Below the pieces are notes generated by a model. It worked only from the letters and a program-made list of their open reading frames with translations, ran no database searches and had not been told where the DNA came from. Of a stretch of DNA of 64,000 bases, positions 52,640-64,000 are shown piece after piece; within the stretch, counting starts at the first letter, position 1, and each line of letters begins with the position of its first letter. Origin of the DNA: an uncultured Bacteroidota bacterium. GTDB taxonomy: Bacteria > Bacteroidota > Bacteroidia > Flavobacteriales > Flavobacteriaceae. The stretch covers positions 46,824 to 110,823 of the forward strand of contig CABYAF010000002.1 of the NCBI GenBank assembly GCA_902516925.1. The letters run 5' to 3'. The position numbers and the translations under genes were made by a program.

Positions 52640-53191
52640 ATGGTGGAAGTAGCAGAAAAAAAATGGTATGTAATAAGAGTTGTGACTGGTCAAGAAGTTA
52701 AGATCAAAGACTATATCTTGACTGAAGTTTCTAGAGTTTCTCTTGATAAACAAATTGAAGAAATGCTAGTTCCTACTGAAAAAGTTGTTCAAATTAGAAA
52801 AGGAAAAAAGATTTCAAAGGAAAAAACTTATTTCCCTGGATATATAATGATGAAGGCAGATATTTCTGGAGAAATTTTACATGTTATCAAATCAGTCTCC
52901 AATGTTTTAGGTTTTCTGGGAGAAACTAAAGGAGGCGAACCGATTCCACTTAGACAGTCGGAAGTAAATAGAATGTTAGGAAAAGTTGATGAATTAGCCA
53001 TTTCAGGTGAACAAATTAATATTCCGTTTACTATCGGAGAAAGCGTAAAGGTTATTGACGGTCCTTTTAATGGATTTACTGGTTCAATAGACAATGTTAA
53101 TGAAGAGAAAAGAAAACTTGAGGTGATGGTTAAAATATTTGGTAGAAAAACTCCACTAGAATTAAGTTACATGCAAGTTGAAAAATTATAA
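52640..53191 (+). CDS. nusG: Transcription termination/antitermination factor NusG
   Basis: A 183-residue protein. The NGN domain begins [20 protein letters not shown] and includes [10 protein letters not shown]; the C-terminal KOW domain has [18 protein letters not shown] and [18 protein letters not shown]. It binds RNA polymerase to raise processivity and links to ribosomes or Rho. It lies between secE and rplK with gaps of 0 and 2 nt. Confidence 0.95.
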   Translation: MVEVAEKKWYVIRVVTGQEVKIKDYILTEVSRVSLDKQIEEMLVPTEKVVQIRKGKKISKEKTYFPGYIMMKADISGEILHVIKSVSNVLGFLGETKGGEPIPLRQSEVNRMLGKVDELAISGEQINIPFTIGESVKVIDGPFNGFTGSIDNVNEEKRKLEVMVKIFGRKTPLELSYMQVEKL

Positions 53192-53193
53192 TT

Positions 53194-53637
53194 ATGGCAA
53201 AGGAAGTAGATAAAGTATTAAAATTACAAATTAGAGGAGGAGCAGCTAACCCTTCTCCCCCAGTAGGCCCTGCCCTCGGTGCAGCTGGAGTTAATATAAT
53301 GGAATTTTGTAAACAATTTAATTCCAGAAGTCAAGATAAGCCAGGTAAGGTTTTACCTGTTGTTATAAGTGTTTTTAAGGATAAGAGTTTTGATTTTATT
53401 ATTAAGACTCCACCTGCAGCTGTTCAATTATTAGAAGCAGCAAAAAAGAAGAAAGGTTCAGGTGAGCCCAATAGGGAAAAGGTTGCAACAGTCTCATGGG
53501 ACCAGGTAAAAAAAATAGCTGAAGATAAGATGGTTGATTTAAATGCATTTACTGTAGAATCTGCAATGTTAATGGTTGCAGGTACAGCTAGATCAATGGG
53601 TATTATAGTAAATGGAGGAGAACCTCCAATTAAATAA
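53194..53637 (+). CDS. rplK: 50S ribosomal protein L11
   Basis: A 147-residue ribosomal protein: [20 protein letters not shown] (the L11 N-terminal signature) and the C-terminal [18 protein letters not shown]. It binds the GTPase-associated centre of 23S rRNA. The spacing of 2 nt to nusG and 2 nt to rplA shows a single operon. Confidence 0.96.
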   Translation: MAKEVDKVLKLQIRGGAANPSPPVGPALGAAGVNIMEFCKQFNSRSQDKPGKVLPVVISVFKDKSFDFIIKTPPAAVQLLEAAKKKKGSGEPNREKVATVSWDQVKKIAEDKMVDLNAFTVESAMLMVAGTARSMGIIVNGGEPPIK

Positions 53638-53639
53638 TT

Positions 53640-54329
53640 ATGGCAAAATTAACTAAAAATAGAAAGATTTCAATCGAAAAGGTAGACTCTGAAAAGGCTT
53701 ACAGTGTTGAAGAAGCTTCTTCTCTTGTAAAAGAAGTTACTACTACAAAATTTGATTCATCTGTGGACTTGGCTGTTAGACTCGGTGTGGATCCAAAAAA
53801 AGCAAATGAAATGGTTAGAGGAGTTGTATCGCTTCCTCATGGAACTGGTAAATCACTTAAACTTTTAGCACTTGTAACTCCTGACAAAGAAGATGAAGCA
53901 AAAAAAGCCGGAGCTGATCTTGTCGGATTAGACGATTACATTGAAAAGATTAAAAAAGGTTGGGTAGATGTTGATGTTATTGTAACAATGCCAAGTGTTA
54001 TGGGTAAACTTGGTCCGTTAGGTAAAGTTTTAGGTCCTAGAGGTTTAATGCCAAATCCAAAGACGGGAACCGTAACTATGGACATAGCAAAAGCAGTTAC
54101 TGATATTAAAGCAGGTAAGATTGATTTTAAAGTAGATAAAACTGGAATTATTCATGCATCAGTTGGTAAAGTTTCTTTTACCGCTGATAAAATTAAAGAT
54201 AATGCTAATGAGCTTATTAAGACAATCATCAAGCTTAAACCGTCAGGATCTAAGGGTACTTATATTAAAAGTATTTCTATGTCAAGTACAATGAGTCCGG
54301 GTATTGCTATTGAATCAAAATTTGAATAA
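53640..54329 (+). CDS. rplA: 50S ribosomal protein L1
   Basis: A 229-residue protein with [35 protein letters not shown], the L1 signature [23 protein letters not shown] in positions about 125-147 and [15 protein letters not shown] at the end. It forms the L1 stalk, and in many bacteria it also represses its own mRNA; no leader structure for that was seen in the 2-nt gap to rplK. Confidence 0.96.
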   Translation: MAKLTKNRKISIEKVDSEKAYSVEEASSLVKEVTTTKFDSSVDLAVRLGVDPKKANEMVRGVVSLPHGTGKSLKLLALVTPDKEDEAKKAGADLVGLDDYIEKIKKGWVDVDVIVTMPSVMGKLGPLGKVLGPRGLMPNPKTGTVTMDIAKAVTDIKAGKIDFKVDKTGIIHASVGKVSFTADKIKDNANELIKTIIKLKPSGSKGTYIKSISMSSTMSPGIAIESKFE

Positions 54330-54338
54330 TAATTAAAG

Positions 54339-54968
54339 ATGAACAAAGAAGAAAAAGTTAAAGTTGTAGAAGAGTTAAAAGGCCAACTTGCAAATTACAA
54401 GTCAGTTTATCTGACTGATATAGCTGGTCTTGATTCTGTTCAAACAAGTAAACTTCGAAGAGAGTGTTTTAATTCCAATGTAAAGCTTTCGGTTGTTAAG
54501 AATACATTCCTTATAAGAGCTATGAGTGAATCTGAAAGTGATTTTGGAGAACTTAAAGATTTATTAAAAGGCAATACAACTATAATGCTTTCAGATGTTG
54601 GAAATAGTCCTGCAAAAGTTATTAAAAAATTCAGAAAGGATGGCGATAAGCCTGTATTAAAAGGTGCATTTGTTGATGAGGCAATTTACGTTGGTGATGA
54701 ACATATAGAAGCATTATTTAAATTAAAATCAAAAGAAGAAGTTATTGGAGAGATCATTTCAATTCTTCAATCCCCAGCCAAGAGTATTATTTCTGCATTA
54801 AAATCTAGTAGCGGAAAAATCGCTGGGCTTGTTAAAACACTAAGTGAAATACCTGTAGAGGAGGCAAAAGCTGAAGAGCCAGTTGTAGAGGAGGCAAAAG
54901 CTGAAGATGAAACAAATAATGCAGAGGAACAAACCTCTGGGGATGAATCAAAAGATGAATCTGAATAA
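54339..54968 (+). CDS. rplJ: 50S ribosomal protein L10 with long acidic tail
   Basis: A 209-residue protein. The core (1-170) has YLTDIAGLDSVQTSKLRREC, LSVVKNTFLIRA, KGNTTIML and KGAFVDEAIYVGDE. The last roughly 38 residues are acidic (VEEAKAEEPVVEEAKAEDE...), encoded partly by a direct repeat, beyond the usual L10 end. L10 is the base of the L7/L12 stalk. It lies 9 nt after rplA, too close for the usual L10 leader. Confidence 0.94.
   Translation: MNKEEKVKVVEELKGQLANYKSVYLTDIAGLDSVQTSKLRRECFNSNVKLSVVKNTFLIRAMSESESDFGELKDLLKGNTTIMLSDVGNSPAKVIKKFRKDGDKPVLKGAFVDEAIYVGDEHIEALFKLKSKEEVIGEIISILQSPAKSIISALKSSSGKIAGLVKTLSEIPVEEAKAEEPVVEEAKAEDETNNAEEQTSGDESKDESE
54854..54907 (+). repeat. Direct repeat of 24 nt in the rplJ tail
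   Basis: Two identical 24-nt copies (54854-54877 and 54884-54907) are 30 nt apart, starting TGTAGAGGAGGC and encoding VEEAKAE twice. The period is a multiple of three, so the frame is kept. This looks like a recent local duplication that lengthened the acidic tail. Confidence 0.85.
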
Positions 54969-55012
54969 AAGTTAAGTAAAATAATAATAATTAATAATTA
55001 AAAACTCTAATA

Positions 55013-55393
55013 ATGGCAGATCTAAAAAAAGTCGCAGAACAGTTAGTTGGTTTAACGGTAAAAGAAGTTAACGAATTGGCTGATATTCTTAAAGATGAAT
55101 ATGGTATCGAACCTGCAGCAGCAGCAGCAGTGGCGGTAGCAGCAGGTCCTGGTGCTGGTGGAGATGAAGCAGCTGAAGCAAAATCAGAATTTGATGTTGT
55201 TTTAAAATCAGCTGGAGGCTCAAAACTTGCAGTAGTTAAATTGGTTAAGGAGTTAACTGGATTAGGGCTTAAAGAAGCTAAAGATCTAGTTGATAATACT
55301 CCTAGTTCAATTAAGGAAGCAGTATCAAAAGACGATGCTGAAGGACTAAAGAAATCACTTGAAGAAGCTGGAGCTGAGGTTGAACTTAAGTAA
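55013..55393 (+). CDS. rplL: 50S ribosomal protein L7/L12
   Basis: A 126-residue protein with the dimerising N-terminus ([30 protein letters not shown]), an Ala/Gly hinge ([16 protein letters not shown]) and the factor-binding C-terminal domain ([36 protein letters not shown]). It recruits translation GTPases. There are 44 nt from rplJ. Confidence 0.96.
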   Translation: MADLKKVAEQLVGLTVKEVNELADILKDEYGIEPAAAAAVAVAAGPGAGGDEAAEAKSEFDVVLKSAGGSKLAVVKLVKELTGLGLKEAKDLVDNTPSSIKEAVSKDDAEGLKKSLEEAGAEVELK

Positions 55394-55414
55394 GTTAAAA
55401 TAACTTCATTTTTT

Positions 55415-55443
55415 AGGCTTTTAGAAATTATATCTAAAGGCCT
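55415..55443 (+). promoter_or_regulatory. Stem-loop between rplL and rpoB
   Basis: AGGCTTTTAGA (55415-55425) pairs with TCTAAAGGCCT (55433-55443), an 11-bp stem with one G-U pair and a 7-nt loop. It lies in the 77-bp gap before rpoB and is followed by no U-run. The position matches the partial terminator/processing region known between rplL and rpoB in other bacteria. Confidence 0.6.
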
Positions 55444-55470
55444 ATGCTTGTTTAAATAAAACTCTAAAAT

Positions 55471-58400
55471 ATGACTAAAAATAAATTGAGAACAAATTTT
55501 TCTAACACCAAAACTGTAAATGTTGAAACTGATTTTTTAGATATTCAGATTAAATCATTTCAAGATTTCTTCCAACTCGAGACAAAGTCTGATGAAAGAG
55601 TAGAAGAGGGTTTATTTAACACATTTAAAGAAAACTTTCCTATAACTGATGCAAGGAATCAGTTTGTATTAGAGTTTTTAGATTATTTTGTTGATCCGCC
55701 GAGGTACTCAATGCATGAGTGTATTCAAAGAGGTTTAAGTTATTCTGTTCCTTTAAAAGCAAGGTTAAAGCTTTACTGTACTGATGTTGAACATGAAGAT
55801 TTTGAAACAATAGTACAAGATGTATTCTTAGGGTCTATTCCTTACATGACTCCAAGTGGTACTTTTATTATTAATGGAGCTGAAAGAGTTGTAGTTTCTC
55901 AACTTCACAGATCACCAGGCGTATTTTTTGGACAGTCTTTCCATGCTAATGGAACTAAGCTTTATTCTGCAAGAGTAATACCTTTTAAAGGGTCATGGAT
56001 TGAGTTTGCTACTGATATCAATAGTGTAATGTATGCATACATTGATAGAAAGAAGAAATTGCCTGTCACTACATTATTTAGAGCTATTGGATATCAGGGT
56101 GATAAGGAGATATTGGAAATTTTTGATCTAGCTGAAGAAATTAAGGTAACAAAAGCTGGTTTAAAGAAAGCACTAAATAGAAAATTAGCTGCTAGAGTTC
56201 TAAGAACTTGGCATGAAGATTTCGTTGATGAAGATACTGGAGAAGTTATTTCAATTGAAAGAAATGAAATTATAATTGACAGAGATACTGTTATAGATAA
56301 AGATCATATTGAGCAGATACTAGATGCAGATGTCAAGACTATATTAATTCATAAAGTAGATGCCCAAAATTCAGATTATGCTATTATTTATAATACTCTT
56401 CAAAAGGATCAAACAAACACAGAAAAAGAAGCAGTTGAATATATATATAGGCAACTGAGAAATGCAGAGCCACCTGATGAAGAAACTGCTAGAGGTATAA
56501 TTGATAAATTATTCTTCTCAGATCAAAGATATAATCTTGGAGAAGTAGGAAGATACAGAATGAATAAAAAGTTAAACCTTGATGTTGATATGGAGGAGAG
56601 GACTTTAACAAGATTAGACATCACTACCATTATTAAATACCTTATAGAGTTAATAAATTCTAAAGCAGAAATCGATGATATTGATCACCTTTCAAACAGA
56701 AGGGTTAGAACGGTAGGTGAACAACTTTCATCTCAATTTGGCGTTGGACTTGCTAGAATGGCAAGGACTATTAGAGAAAGAATGAATGTTAGAGATAATG
56801 AAGTCTTTACACCAATTGATCTCATTAATGCCAAAACTTTATCTTCTGTAATTAATACTTTTTTTGGTACTAATCAACTTTCTCAGTTTATGGATCAAAC
56901 AAATCCACTTGCTGAGATTACTCATAAAAGAAGACTTTCTGCTCTTGGTCCTGGAGGATTATCAAGAGAAAGAGCTGGATTTGAGGTAAGAGATGTTCAT
57001 TATACTCATTATGGTAGACTTTGTCCAATTGAAACTCCTGAGGGTCCTAACATTGGTCTTATTTCATCTCTATCTGTTTATGCAAGAGTTAATAACCTCG
57101 GATTTATTGAGACACCATACAGAAAAGTAAAAAACGGAAAGATTGATCTCAAAAACATAACTTATTTATCTGCAGAAGAAGAAGAGAATAATTTAATTGC
57201 TCAAGCTAATATTAACTATGATAATTCGGGAAAAATAAAAGCTGATAAAGTTATTGCAAGAGATCAAGCAGACTTTCCTGTTGTTACACCGGACAATATA
57301 AACTATACAGATGTAGCTCCAAATCAAATTGCATCAATATCTGCCTCATTAATTCCTTTCTTAGAACATGATGATGCTAACCGTGCATTAATGGGGTCAA
57401 ATATGATGCGTCAAGCCGTACCTCTTTTAAAACCAGAGTCTCCAATAGTTGGAACAGGACTTGAGAAATCAGTAGCTACTGATTCAAGAGTACTAATAAA
57501 TGCTGAAAGAGATGGTGTTGTTGATTATGTTGATGCTAATAAAATTATTATTAAATACAAACTCTCAAGTGATGAGAAGTTACTTAGTTTTGATGATGAT
57601 ACTGAAGTTTATGATCTCATTAAATTTCAAAAAACAAATCAAGGTTCATGTATAAATTTAAAACCCATTGTAAGCAAAGGTGATCAAGTATTAAAAGGTC
57701 AAGTACTTTGTGAGGGTTATGCAACCCAAAAAGGTGAACTTGCTCTTGGGAGAAATCTTAAAGTTGCCTTTATGCCTTGGAAAGGTTACAACTTCGAGGA
57801 CGCTATTGTTATATCAGAGAAAGTTGTAAGAGAAGACATCTTTACCTCAATACATATAGACGAATATTCGCTGGATGTAAGAGATACAAAGTTAGGAACT
57901 GAAGAGCTCACTGATGATATTCCAAATGTTAGTGAAGAAGCTACTAAAGAGCTTGATGAAAATGGTATGATTAGAGTAGGAGCTGATGTTACAGCTGGTG
58001 ATATTCTTATTGGTAAAATAACTCCAAAAGGTGAATCAGATCCCACACCAGAAGAAAAATTACTTAGAGCAATATTTGGAGATAAGGCAGGGGATGTTAA
58101 AGATGCCTCATTAAAAGCTCCTCCATCACTTAATGGAATTGTTATTGATAAAAAATTATTTGTTAGATCTTTTAAAGATAAAAGAAGAAGGTCTCAAGAT
58201 AAAGTTGATTTGGAGTTGTTAGAAACTAAATATGATAAGATTCTTGAGGATTTGAGATTAAAGCTTGTTGATAAACTTTCATCAGTTGTCAACGGAAAGA
58301 CTTGTCAAGGAGTATTTAACGATCTTGGTGATGAAGTTCTTATAAAGGGTAAAAAATTCTCTAATAAGATGTTAACAAATGTTGAAGATTACACTCATCT

Positions 58401-59280
58401 TACAAAGGGAGTCTGGACTACATCCGATGATTTAAATGCTACTATATCTTCTATTTTGCACAATTATAGAATTCAAGAAAATGATATTCAAGGTTCTCTT
58501 AGAAGAGAAAAATTTACAATTAGTGTAGGAGATGAACTTCCTCCTGGAATAAAAAAACTTGCTAAGGTATACATTGCAAAGAAAAGAAAACTTAAAGTTG
58601 GTGATAAGATGGCAGGTAGACATGGTAACAAAGGTATTGTTGCAAGAATTGTTAGACAAGAAGATATGCCTTTCCTTGAAGATGGATCGCCAGTAGATAT
58701 TGTTTTAAATCCACTAGGTGTTCCATCTAGGATGAACATTGGTCAAATCTATGAAACTGTTCTTGGTTGGGCAGGAGAGGAACTTGGTAGAAAGTTTTCA
58801 ACACCAATCTTTGATGGAGCTACACTTGATGAAATAAATCAGCTTACCGATGAAGCGGGCGTGCCTAGATTTGGTCACACTTATCTTTATGATGGCGGTA
58901 CTGGAGAGAAATTTGATCAAGCTGCTACTGTAGGAGTGATCTATATGCTAAAACTTGGTCATATGGTTGATGACAAAATGCACTCTAGATCTATTGGTCC
59001 ATATAGTTTAATTACTCAGCAACCTCTTGGAGGTAAGGCTCAGTTTGGTGGCCAAAGATTTGGTGAGATGGAGGTTTGGGCTCTTGAAGCTTATGGAGCA
59101 TCAAGTGCACTTCAGGAAATTTTAACTATAAAATCAGATGATGTTGTAGGTAGGGCAAAAGCTTATGAATCAATTGTAAAAGGTGAAAACCTTCCTGAAG
59201 CTGGGCTCCCAGAATCATTCAATGTATTAATGCATGAATTAAAAGGTCTTGGTTTAGATATTAGGTTAGAAGAAAAATAA
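55471..59280 (+). CDS. rpoB: RNA polymerase beta subunit
   Basis: A 1269-residue protein. Seen: the rifampicin-region sequence [55 protein letters not shown], active-site [12 protein letters not shown], and [17 protein letters not shown]. The rifampicin-contact residues appear wild type. It follows rplL and precedes rpoC by 11 nt. Confidence 0.97.
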   Translation: MTKNKLRTNFSNTKTVNVETDFLDIQIKSFQDFFQLETKSDERVEEGLFNTFKENFPITDARNQFVLEFLDYFVDPPRYSMHECIQRGLSYSVPLKARLKLYCTDVEHEDFETIVQDVFLGSIPYMTPSGTFIINGAERVVVSQLHRSPGVFFGQSFHANGTKLYSARVIPFKGSWIEFATDINSVMYAYIDRKKKLPVTTLFRAIGYQGDKEILEIFDLAEEIKVTKAGLKKALNRKLAARVLRTWHEDFVDEDTGEVISIERNEIIIDRDTVIDKDHIEQILDADVKTILIHKVDAQNSDYAIIYNTLQKDQTNTEKEAVEYIYRQLRNAEPPDEETARGIIDKLFFSDQRYNLGEVGRYRMNKKLNLDVDMEERTLTRLDITTIIKYLIELINSKAEIDDIDHLSNRRVRTVGEQLSSQFGVGLARMARTIRERMNVRDNEVFTPIDLINAKTLSSVINTFFGTNQLSQFMDQTNPLAEITHKRRLSALGPGGLSRERAGFEVRDVHYTHYGRLCPIETPEGPNIGLISSLSVYARVNNLGFIETPYRKVKNGKIDLKNITYLSAEEEENNLIAQANINYDNSGKIKADKVIARDQADFPVVTPDNINYTDVAPNQIASISASLIPFLEHDDANRALMGSNMMRQAVPLLKPESPIVGTGLEKSVATDSRVLINAERDGVVDYVDANKIIIKYKLSSDEKLLSFDDDTEVYDLIKFQKTNQGSCINLKPIVSKGDQVLKGQVLCEGYATQKGELALGRNLKVAFMPWKGYNFEDAIVISEKVVREDIFTSIHIDEYSLDVRDTKLGTEELTDDIPNVSEEATKELDENGMIRVGADVTAGDILIGKITPKGESDPTPEEKLLRAIFGDKAGDVKDASLKAPPSLNGIVIDKKLFVRSFKDKRRRSQDKVDLELLETKYDKILEDLRLKLVDKLSSVVNGKTCQGVFNDLGDEVLIKGKKFSNKMLTNVEDYTHLTKGVWTTSDDLNATISSILHNYRIQENDIQGSLRREKFTISVGDELPPGIKKLAKVYIAKKRKLKVGDKMAGRHGNKGIVARIVRQEDMPFLEDGSPVDIVLNPLGVPSRMNIGQIYETVLGWAGEELGRKFSTPIFDGATLDEINQLTDEAGVPRFGHTYLYDGGTGEKFDQAATVGVIYMLKLGHMVDDKMHSRSIGPYSLITQQPLGGKAQFGGQRFGEMEVWALEAYGASSALQEILTIKSDDVVGRAKAYESIVKGENLPEAGLPESFNVLMHELKGLGLDIRLEEK

Positions 59281-59291
59281 ATTACAAAAAA

Positions 59292-62200
59292 ATGGCAAAA
59301 AACAACGAAGTATTGACACAAAAAAAGTTTAACACGATTTCGATCGGTCTATCATCTCCTGAAGTAATTCTTGGTAATTCCAGAGGAGAGGTTCTTAAAC
59401 CCGAGACAATAAATTACAGAACCCATAAACCTGAAAGAGATGGTTTGTTCTGTGAGAGAATCTTTGGGCCTGTCAAAGATTATGAATGTGCATGTGGTAA
59501 ATATAAAAGAATTAGATATAAAGGTATAGTCTGTGATAGGTGTGGTGTAGAGGTAACAGAAAAGAAAGTAAGAAGAGATAGAGTTGGCCATATTAATTTA
59601 GTAGTACCAGTTGCTCATATCTGGTATTTTAAATCTTTACCAAATAAAATTGGATATCTTTTAGGTCTTCCTTCCAAAAAACTTGATATGATTATCTACT
59701 ATGAAAGATATGTTGTAATTCAACCAGGAGAAGCAAAGAATGCAGAAGGTGAGCCTGTTAACAAGATGGACTTTTTAACAGAAGAAGAATATTTAATAAT
59801 TATGGAATCTCTCCCTGCTGACAATCAGTTTTTAGATGATTCTGATGACAAGAAATTTATTGCTAAGATGGGAGCAGAGTGTCTGATTGAATTGCTGTCC
59901 AGAATTGACTTAGAAGAACTTTCATATGAACTAAGACACAAAGCAAATAATGAAACTTCTAAACAAAGAAAAACAGAAGCCTTAAAAAGACTTCAGGTTG
60001 TGGAATCATTTAGAGAAGGAAATGAAAGAAAAGAAAATCTGCCAGAATGGATGGTAGTTAAGGTAATTCCTGTTATTCCACCAGAATTAAGACCTCTTGT
60101 CCCATTAGATGGAGGAAGGTTTGCTACTTCTGACCTTAATGATCTATACAGAAGAGTAATTATTAGAAATAATAGGCTAAAGAGATTAGTCGAAATTAAG
60201 GCTCCTGAAGTAATATTAAGAAATGAAAAAAGAATGCTTCAAGAGTCTGTAGATTCTTTATTTGATAATACAAGGAAGTCTTCAGCAGTTAAGACAGAAT
60301 CCAATAGGCCATTAAAATCATTATCTGATTCTTTAAAAGGAAAACAAGGACGTTTTAGACAAAACCTTCTTGGAAAGAGAGTGGATTATTCCGCTAGATC
60401 AGTAATTGTTGTTGGTCCAGAGTTAAAATTATACGAGTGTGGTTTGCCAAAAGATATGGCAGCAGAGTTATATAAACCTTTTATAATTAGAAAACTTATT
60501 GAAAGGGGAATAGTTAAAACAGTTAAATCTGCAAAAAAAATTATTGATAGAAGAGAACCTGTTGTGTGGGATATATTAGAGAATGTTTTAAAAGGTCACC
60601 CTGTATTACTTAATAGGGCTCCTACTCTTCACAGGCTTGGGATTCAGGCATTCCAACCAAAACTTATTGAAGGAAAGGCTATTCAATTACACCCATTAAC
60701 ATGTACTGCATTTAATGCTGACTTTGATGGTGATCAAATGGCCGTTCACCTTCCATTAGGTCCAGAAGCTATATTAGAAGCTCAGCTTCTTATGCTTGGT
60801 TCGCATAACATATTGAATCCAGCAAATGGTTCTCCAATTACAGTTCCATCTCAGGATATGGTTTTGGGTCTTTATTATATGACTAAATCCAGAAAGTCCT
60901 CTGAGTCACTTAAACTAACAGGTGAGGGGCTGACTTTCTATTCTCCTGAAGAGGTAAACATGGCATACAATGAAAAAATAGTAGATTTAAATGCCATAAT
61001 TAAATGTAGGATTAAGACAACAAAATCTGATGAGTCATATGAAATTATTGAAACTACTCCAGGTAGAATTTTCTTTAATGAAGTCGTTCCAGAAAGAGCA
61101 GGATTTTTTAATGAAGTTCTTACTAAGAAAAACCTTCGAGAAATTATTGGACAAATTCTACATGTTACATCTGTCCCTGAAACAGCAGAATTCTTAGATA
61201 AAATTAAGGACCTGGGATATTCATTTGCATTTAGAGGTGGATTATCGTTTAGTTTAGGTGATATTATTATACCTGAGCAGAAACAACATCTTATTGACGA
61301 TGCAAATAATCAGGTTGATGGAATTATTGGTAACTATAACATGGGTCTTATCACTAATAACGAAAGATATAATCAGGTTATTGATGTTTGGACATCTGCT
61401 AATGCTACACTTACTGAGCTTGCTATGAAGCAAATTAGCGAGGATCAGCAAGGTTTTAATTCAGTTTATATGATGCTTGACTCAGGAGCTAGAGGGTCAA
61501 AAGAACAAATAAGACAGTTAACTGGGATGAGGGGTTTAATGGCTAAGCCAAAAAAATCTAATGTTGGTGGTGGTGAGATTATTGAAAATCCAATACTGTC
61601 AAACTTTAAGGAAGGTCTCTCTATTTTAGAATACTTCATTTCAACTCACGGTGCGAGGAAGGGGTTAGCCGATACTGCACTAAAAACTGCTGATGCAGGA
61701 TACCTGACTCGAAGATTACATGATGTTTCACAAGATGTTGTTGTTAATGAGTTTGATTGTGGAACCCTTAGAGGAATTGAGGTGACTGCACTCAAAAAAA
61801 ATGAGGAAATTGTCGAGACTCTTGGCGAGAGAATTTTAGGTAGAGTTGCACTAAATGACATAATTGATCCTTCAACTAATGAAGTGATAATTGAAGGTGG
61901 TAAATTAATTGATGAAGACACTGTAAGCGAAATTGAAAATACTCTTATTACATCTGTTGAAGTTAGATCTCCATTAACATGTGAAACTAAAAAGGGAATT
62001 TGTGCTAGTTGCTATGGAAGAAATCTTGCAACTGGTAAGTCTATTCAAATTGGAGAAGCTGTCGGTGTTGTTGCTGCTCAGTCTATCGGTGAGCCAGGAA
62101 CTCAATTAACTCTGAGAACATTCCACGTTGGTGGTGTAGCTGGAAATATTTCTGAGGAGAACTCTTTAATATCAAGATTTGATGGAGTTGCTGAAATTGA

Positions 62201-63590
62201 GGACTTAAAAGTTGTCAAAACTAAAGATAGCGAGGGTAATTCTTCAAATATTGTTATATCTAGAACTACAGAAATTAAGATTTTAGACTCTAAAACAAAA
62301 AATGTTTTAAGTACTAATAACATACCTTATGGTTCATATCTTAATATCAAAAATGGACAAAAGTTATCGAAAGGTGATATAATATGTCAGTGGGATCCTT
62401 TCAATGGTGTTATTGTCTCTGAATTTTCAGGAAAAATTGTTTATGAAAATATTGAAGTTGGTAAAACTTATCAAGTTGAAATTGATGAACAAACTGGATT
62501 CAAAGAGAAAGTTATAACTGATTCAAGAGATAAAAATTTAATTCCTACACTTCTTATTCAAGATAAGAAAGGTGTAACTTTGAGATCATACAACTTACCT
62601 CTTGGTGCTCATATTATGGTTGATGAAGATGAATCAATTGAAAAGGGTAAAATTCTAGTTAAAATTCCAAGAAAATCAGCTAAATCAGGTGATATTACAG
62701 GTGGTTTACCTAGGGTTACTGAATTATTTGAAGCAAGAAACCCTTCTAATCCAGCTGTTGTTTCTGAAATTGATGGTGTTGTATCCTTTGGAAAGATTAA
62801 AAGAGGAAATAGAGAAATCATCGTCGAATCTAAGTTTGGTGATATTAAGAAGTATTTAGTTAAATTATCAAATCAGATTCTTGTTCAAGAAAATGACTTT
62901 ATTAAGGCAGGTATGCCTTTATCGGATGGTGCAATTACCCCTAATGATATTCTAAATATCAAAGGTCCTTCTGCTGTTCAGTCATATCTTGTAAATGAAG
63001 TTCAAGAGGTTTACAGGCTTCAAGGTGTAAAAATTAATGATAAGCATTTTGAAGTTGTAGTTAGACAGATGATGAGAAAAGTTAAGATTATTGAATCTGG
63101 AGATACTTTATTCCTTGAAGATCAACTTACATATAAAGATGATTTTATTGCTCAAAATGACAAATTATATGGTATGAAAGTTGTTGAGGATTCAGGGGAT
63201 AGTGAAAACTTAAAAGTCGGACAACTTGTTTCTGCTAGGAATTTGAGAGACGAAAATTCAATGTTAAAAAGAGATGATAAAAAGCTAGTTGATGCTAGAG
63301 ATGCAAAACCTGCAACAGCTTCAACTCAGCTTCAAGGTATTACAAGAGCTGCACTTCAAACTAAATCATTTATTTCAGCAGCATCTTTCCAGGAAACTAC
63401 AAAAGTGTTAAATGAAGCTGCAGTTAATGGAAAAAATGATATGCTTGAAGGTTTAAAAGAGAATGTGATTGTTGGTCATAAAATTCCTGCAGGAACTGGA
63501 ATGAGAAAATACGACGATATCATTGTTGGTCCTAAAGATGAGTACAATAGCCTACTAATTAACAAAGAGGAGGAAGAGCTAAATTATTAA
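59292..63590 (+). CDS. rpoC: RNA polymerase beta' subunit
   Basis: A 1432-residue protein. The N-terminal zinc-binding [20 protein letters not shown], catalytic [12 protein letters not shown] with the three Mg-binding aspartates, trigger-loop region and the second zinc cluster [14 protein letters not shown] are all present. It lacks frameshifts. It overlaps nothing downstream; idi begins 9 nt later. Confidence 0.97.
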   Translation: MAKNNEVLTQKKFNTISIGLSSPEVILGNSRGEVLKPETINYRTHKPERDGLFCERIFGPVKDYECACGKYKRIRYKGIVCDRCGVEVTEKKVRRDRVGHINLVVPVAHIWYFKSLPNKIGYLLGLPSKKLDMIIYYERYVVIQPGEAKNAEGEPVNKMDFLTEEEYLIIMESLPADNQFLDDSDDKKFIAKMGAECLIELLSRIDLEELSYELRHKANNETSKQRKTEALKRLQVVESFREGNERKENLPEWMVVKVIPVIPPELRPLVPLDGGRFATSDLNDLYRRVIIRNNRLKRLVEIKAPEVILRNEKRMLQESVDSLFDNTRKSSAVKTESNRPLKSLSDSLKGKQGRFRQNLLGKRVDYSARSVIVVGPELKLYECGLPKDMAAELYKPFIIRKLIERGIVKTVKSAKKIIDRREPVVWDILENVLKGHPVLLNRAPTLHRLGIQAFQPKLIEGKAIQLHPLTCTAFNADFDGDQMAVHLPLGPEAILEAQLLMLGSHNILNPANGSPITVPSQDMVLGLYYMTKSRKSSESLKLTGEGLTFYSPEEVNMAYNEKIVDLNAIIKCRIKTTKSDESYEIIETTPGRIFFNEVVPERAGFFNEVLTKKNLREIIGQILHVTSVPETAEFLDKIKDLGYSFAFRGGLSFSLGDIIIPEQKQHLIDDANNQVDGIIGNYNMGLITNNERYNQVIDVWTSANATLTELAMKQISEDQQGFNSVYMMLDSGARGSKEQIRQLTGMRGLMAKPKKSNVGGGEIIENPILSNFKEGLSILEYFISTHGARKGLADTALKTADAGYLTRRLHDVSQDVVVNEFDCGTLRGIEVTALKKNEEIVETLGERILGRVALNDIIDPSTNEVIIEGGKLIDEDTVSEIENTLITSVEVRSPLTCETKKGICASCYGRNLATGKSIQIGEAVGVVAAQSIGEPGTQLTLRTFHVGGVAGNISEENSLISRFDGVAEIEDLKVVKTKDSEGNSSNIVISRTTEIKILDSKTKNVLSTNNIPYGSYLNIKNGQKLSKGDIICQWDPFNGVIVSEFSGKIVYENIEVGKTYQVEIDEQTGFKEKVITDSRDKNLIPTLLIQDKKGVTLRSYNLPLGAHIMVDEDESIEKGKILVKIPRKSAKSGDITGGLPRVTELFEARNPSNPAVVSEIDGVVSFGKIKRGNREIIVESKFGDIKKYLVKLSNQILVQENDFIKAGMPLSDGAITPNDILNIKGPSAVQSYLVNEVQEVYRLQGVKINDKHFEVVVRQMMRKVKIIESGDTLFLEDQLTYKDDFIAQNDKLYGMKVVEDSGDSENLKVGQLVSARNLRDENSMLKRDDKKLVDARDAKPATASTQLQGITRAALQTKSFISAASFQETTKVLNEAAVNGKNDMLEGLKENVIVGHKIPAGTGMRKYDDIIVGPKDEYNSLLINKEEEELNY

Positions 63591-63599
63591 TTTAACTCA

Positions 63600-64000
63600 A
63601 TGTCAGAGGAAAAGGTAATTCTTGTTGATAAAAATGACAATCAAGTTGGTTTAATGCCAAAGCTTGAAGCTCATGAGAAGGGTATTTTACATAGAGCTTT
63701 TTCAGTTTTTATTTTTAATTCTAAATATGAGCTTTTACTTCAAAAAAGAGCTTCTTCAAAATATCATTCGGGTGGATTATGGACAAATACATGTTGCAGT
63801 CATCCAAGAGAAGGTGAAGATATTTTAGATGCAGCAAATAGAAGACTTGATGAAGAGATGGGTATAAAAACAAGTTTAAGAAAAGTATATGACTTTATTT
63901 ATAAAGCTGAGCTTGATAACCAATTAACTGAGCATGAATTTGATCATGTCTTTTATGGTGTTTGTGATAATGACCCTATATTAAACAAAGATGAAGCTGA
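63600..64000 (+). CDS. idi: Isopentenyl-diphosphate delta-isomerase, type 1 (cut by window edge)
   Basis: The first 133 codons of a Nudix-fold isomerase, starting MSEEKVILVDKNDNQVG. Seen: HRAFSVFIFN, the active-site cysteine in TNTCCSHPREGED (canonical NTCCSHP), the Nudix-like AANRRLDEEMGI with metal glutamates, and TEHEFDHVFYG. It interconverts IPP and DMAPP, the step after the mevalonate-pathway decarboxylase at 16-17 kb. It starts 9 nt after rpoC. The C-terminus is outside the window. Confidence 0.92.
   Translation, partial: MSEEKVILVDKNDNQVGLMPKLEAHEKGILHRAFSVFIFNSKYELLLQKRASSKYHSGGLWTNTCCSHPREGEDILDAANRRLDEEMGIKTSLRKVYDFIYKAELDNQLTEHEFDHVFYGVCDNDPILNKDEA

Noticed and set aside
1-64000. 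CRISPR arrays, rRNA genes, prophage, riboswitches
   Set aside because: No spaced repeats, rRNA segments, phage structural genes or recognisable riboswitch cores were seen on either strand.

Overview
The window is AT-rich chromosomal DNA from a Bacteroidota bacterium, most likely a marine, genome-streamlined member of the Flavobacteriia. Four kinds of evidence point there. Several flavobacterial family proteins are present (DUF4271, DUF4296, a Zn_peptidase_2 protease, a SOTC/AOTC-type carbamoyltransferase). Gene neighbourhoods match the class (ftsX divergent from leuS; rpsU-xerC-tRNAs; tuf-tRNA-Trp-secE-nusG-rplKAJL-rpoBC). Promoters carry the TAnnTTTG -7 box of this phylum. There are almost no Shine-Dalgarno sequences, arginine is mostly AGA, intergenic gaps are short, and several convergent genes share bases of their stop codons. 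No phage, insertion sequence, CRISPR array or rRNA operon is present.

Layout. 1-16 kb is housekeeping: partial ftsX (-), leuS, a SemiSWEET, a membrane zinc protease, hemD and DUF4271 (-), a polyprenol-phosphate glycosyltransferase, dihydroorotase, a DUF4296 lipoprotein, tyrS, a two-component pair, an alkyltransferase-like protein, and an Fe-S group (Mrp, NifU-like, ferredoxin-NADP reductase-like). A convergent AAA+/VWA pair resembling Mg-chelatase I/D follows. 16-20 kb holds two mevalonate-pathway genes joined to gluconokinase and 6-phosphogluconate dehydrogenase. 20-27 kb (-) carries menG/ubiE and a complete trpEGDCFBA operon led by a tryptophan attenuator with a 14-residue WWW leader peptide. 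27-31 kb has small membrane proteins, a rhodanese, an AGCS symporter, rpsU, xerC and four tRNAs (Thr, Tyr, Gly, Thr).

31-51 kb separates that tRNA cluster from tuf, which are normally adjacent in flavobacteria. It holds a complete arginine operon (GNAT-argG-C-D-F'-B-E-H) preceded by a possible arginine-sensing leader ORF, a sugar porter, a beta-lactamase-type hydrolase, an SSS symporter, a cupin, two SDRs, rlmN, a subtilisin lipoprotein, small membrane proteins and a sugar-phosphate isomerase-like protein. 51-64 kb is the conserved tuf-rpoC block, followed by a partial idi, the isomerase that acts after the mevalonate enzymes at 16-18 kb.

The most notable signals are regulatory: the trp attenuator, the putative arg leader ORF with CGC/CGC/CGA codons in an AGA-using genome, and a set of -7 boxes placed only 4-6 nt before start codons, which suggests leaderless mRNAs. 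Also of interest are a valine at the substrate-specificity position of the ArgF'-type carbamoyltransferase and four unrecognised small ORFs.
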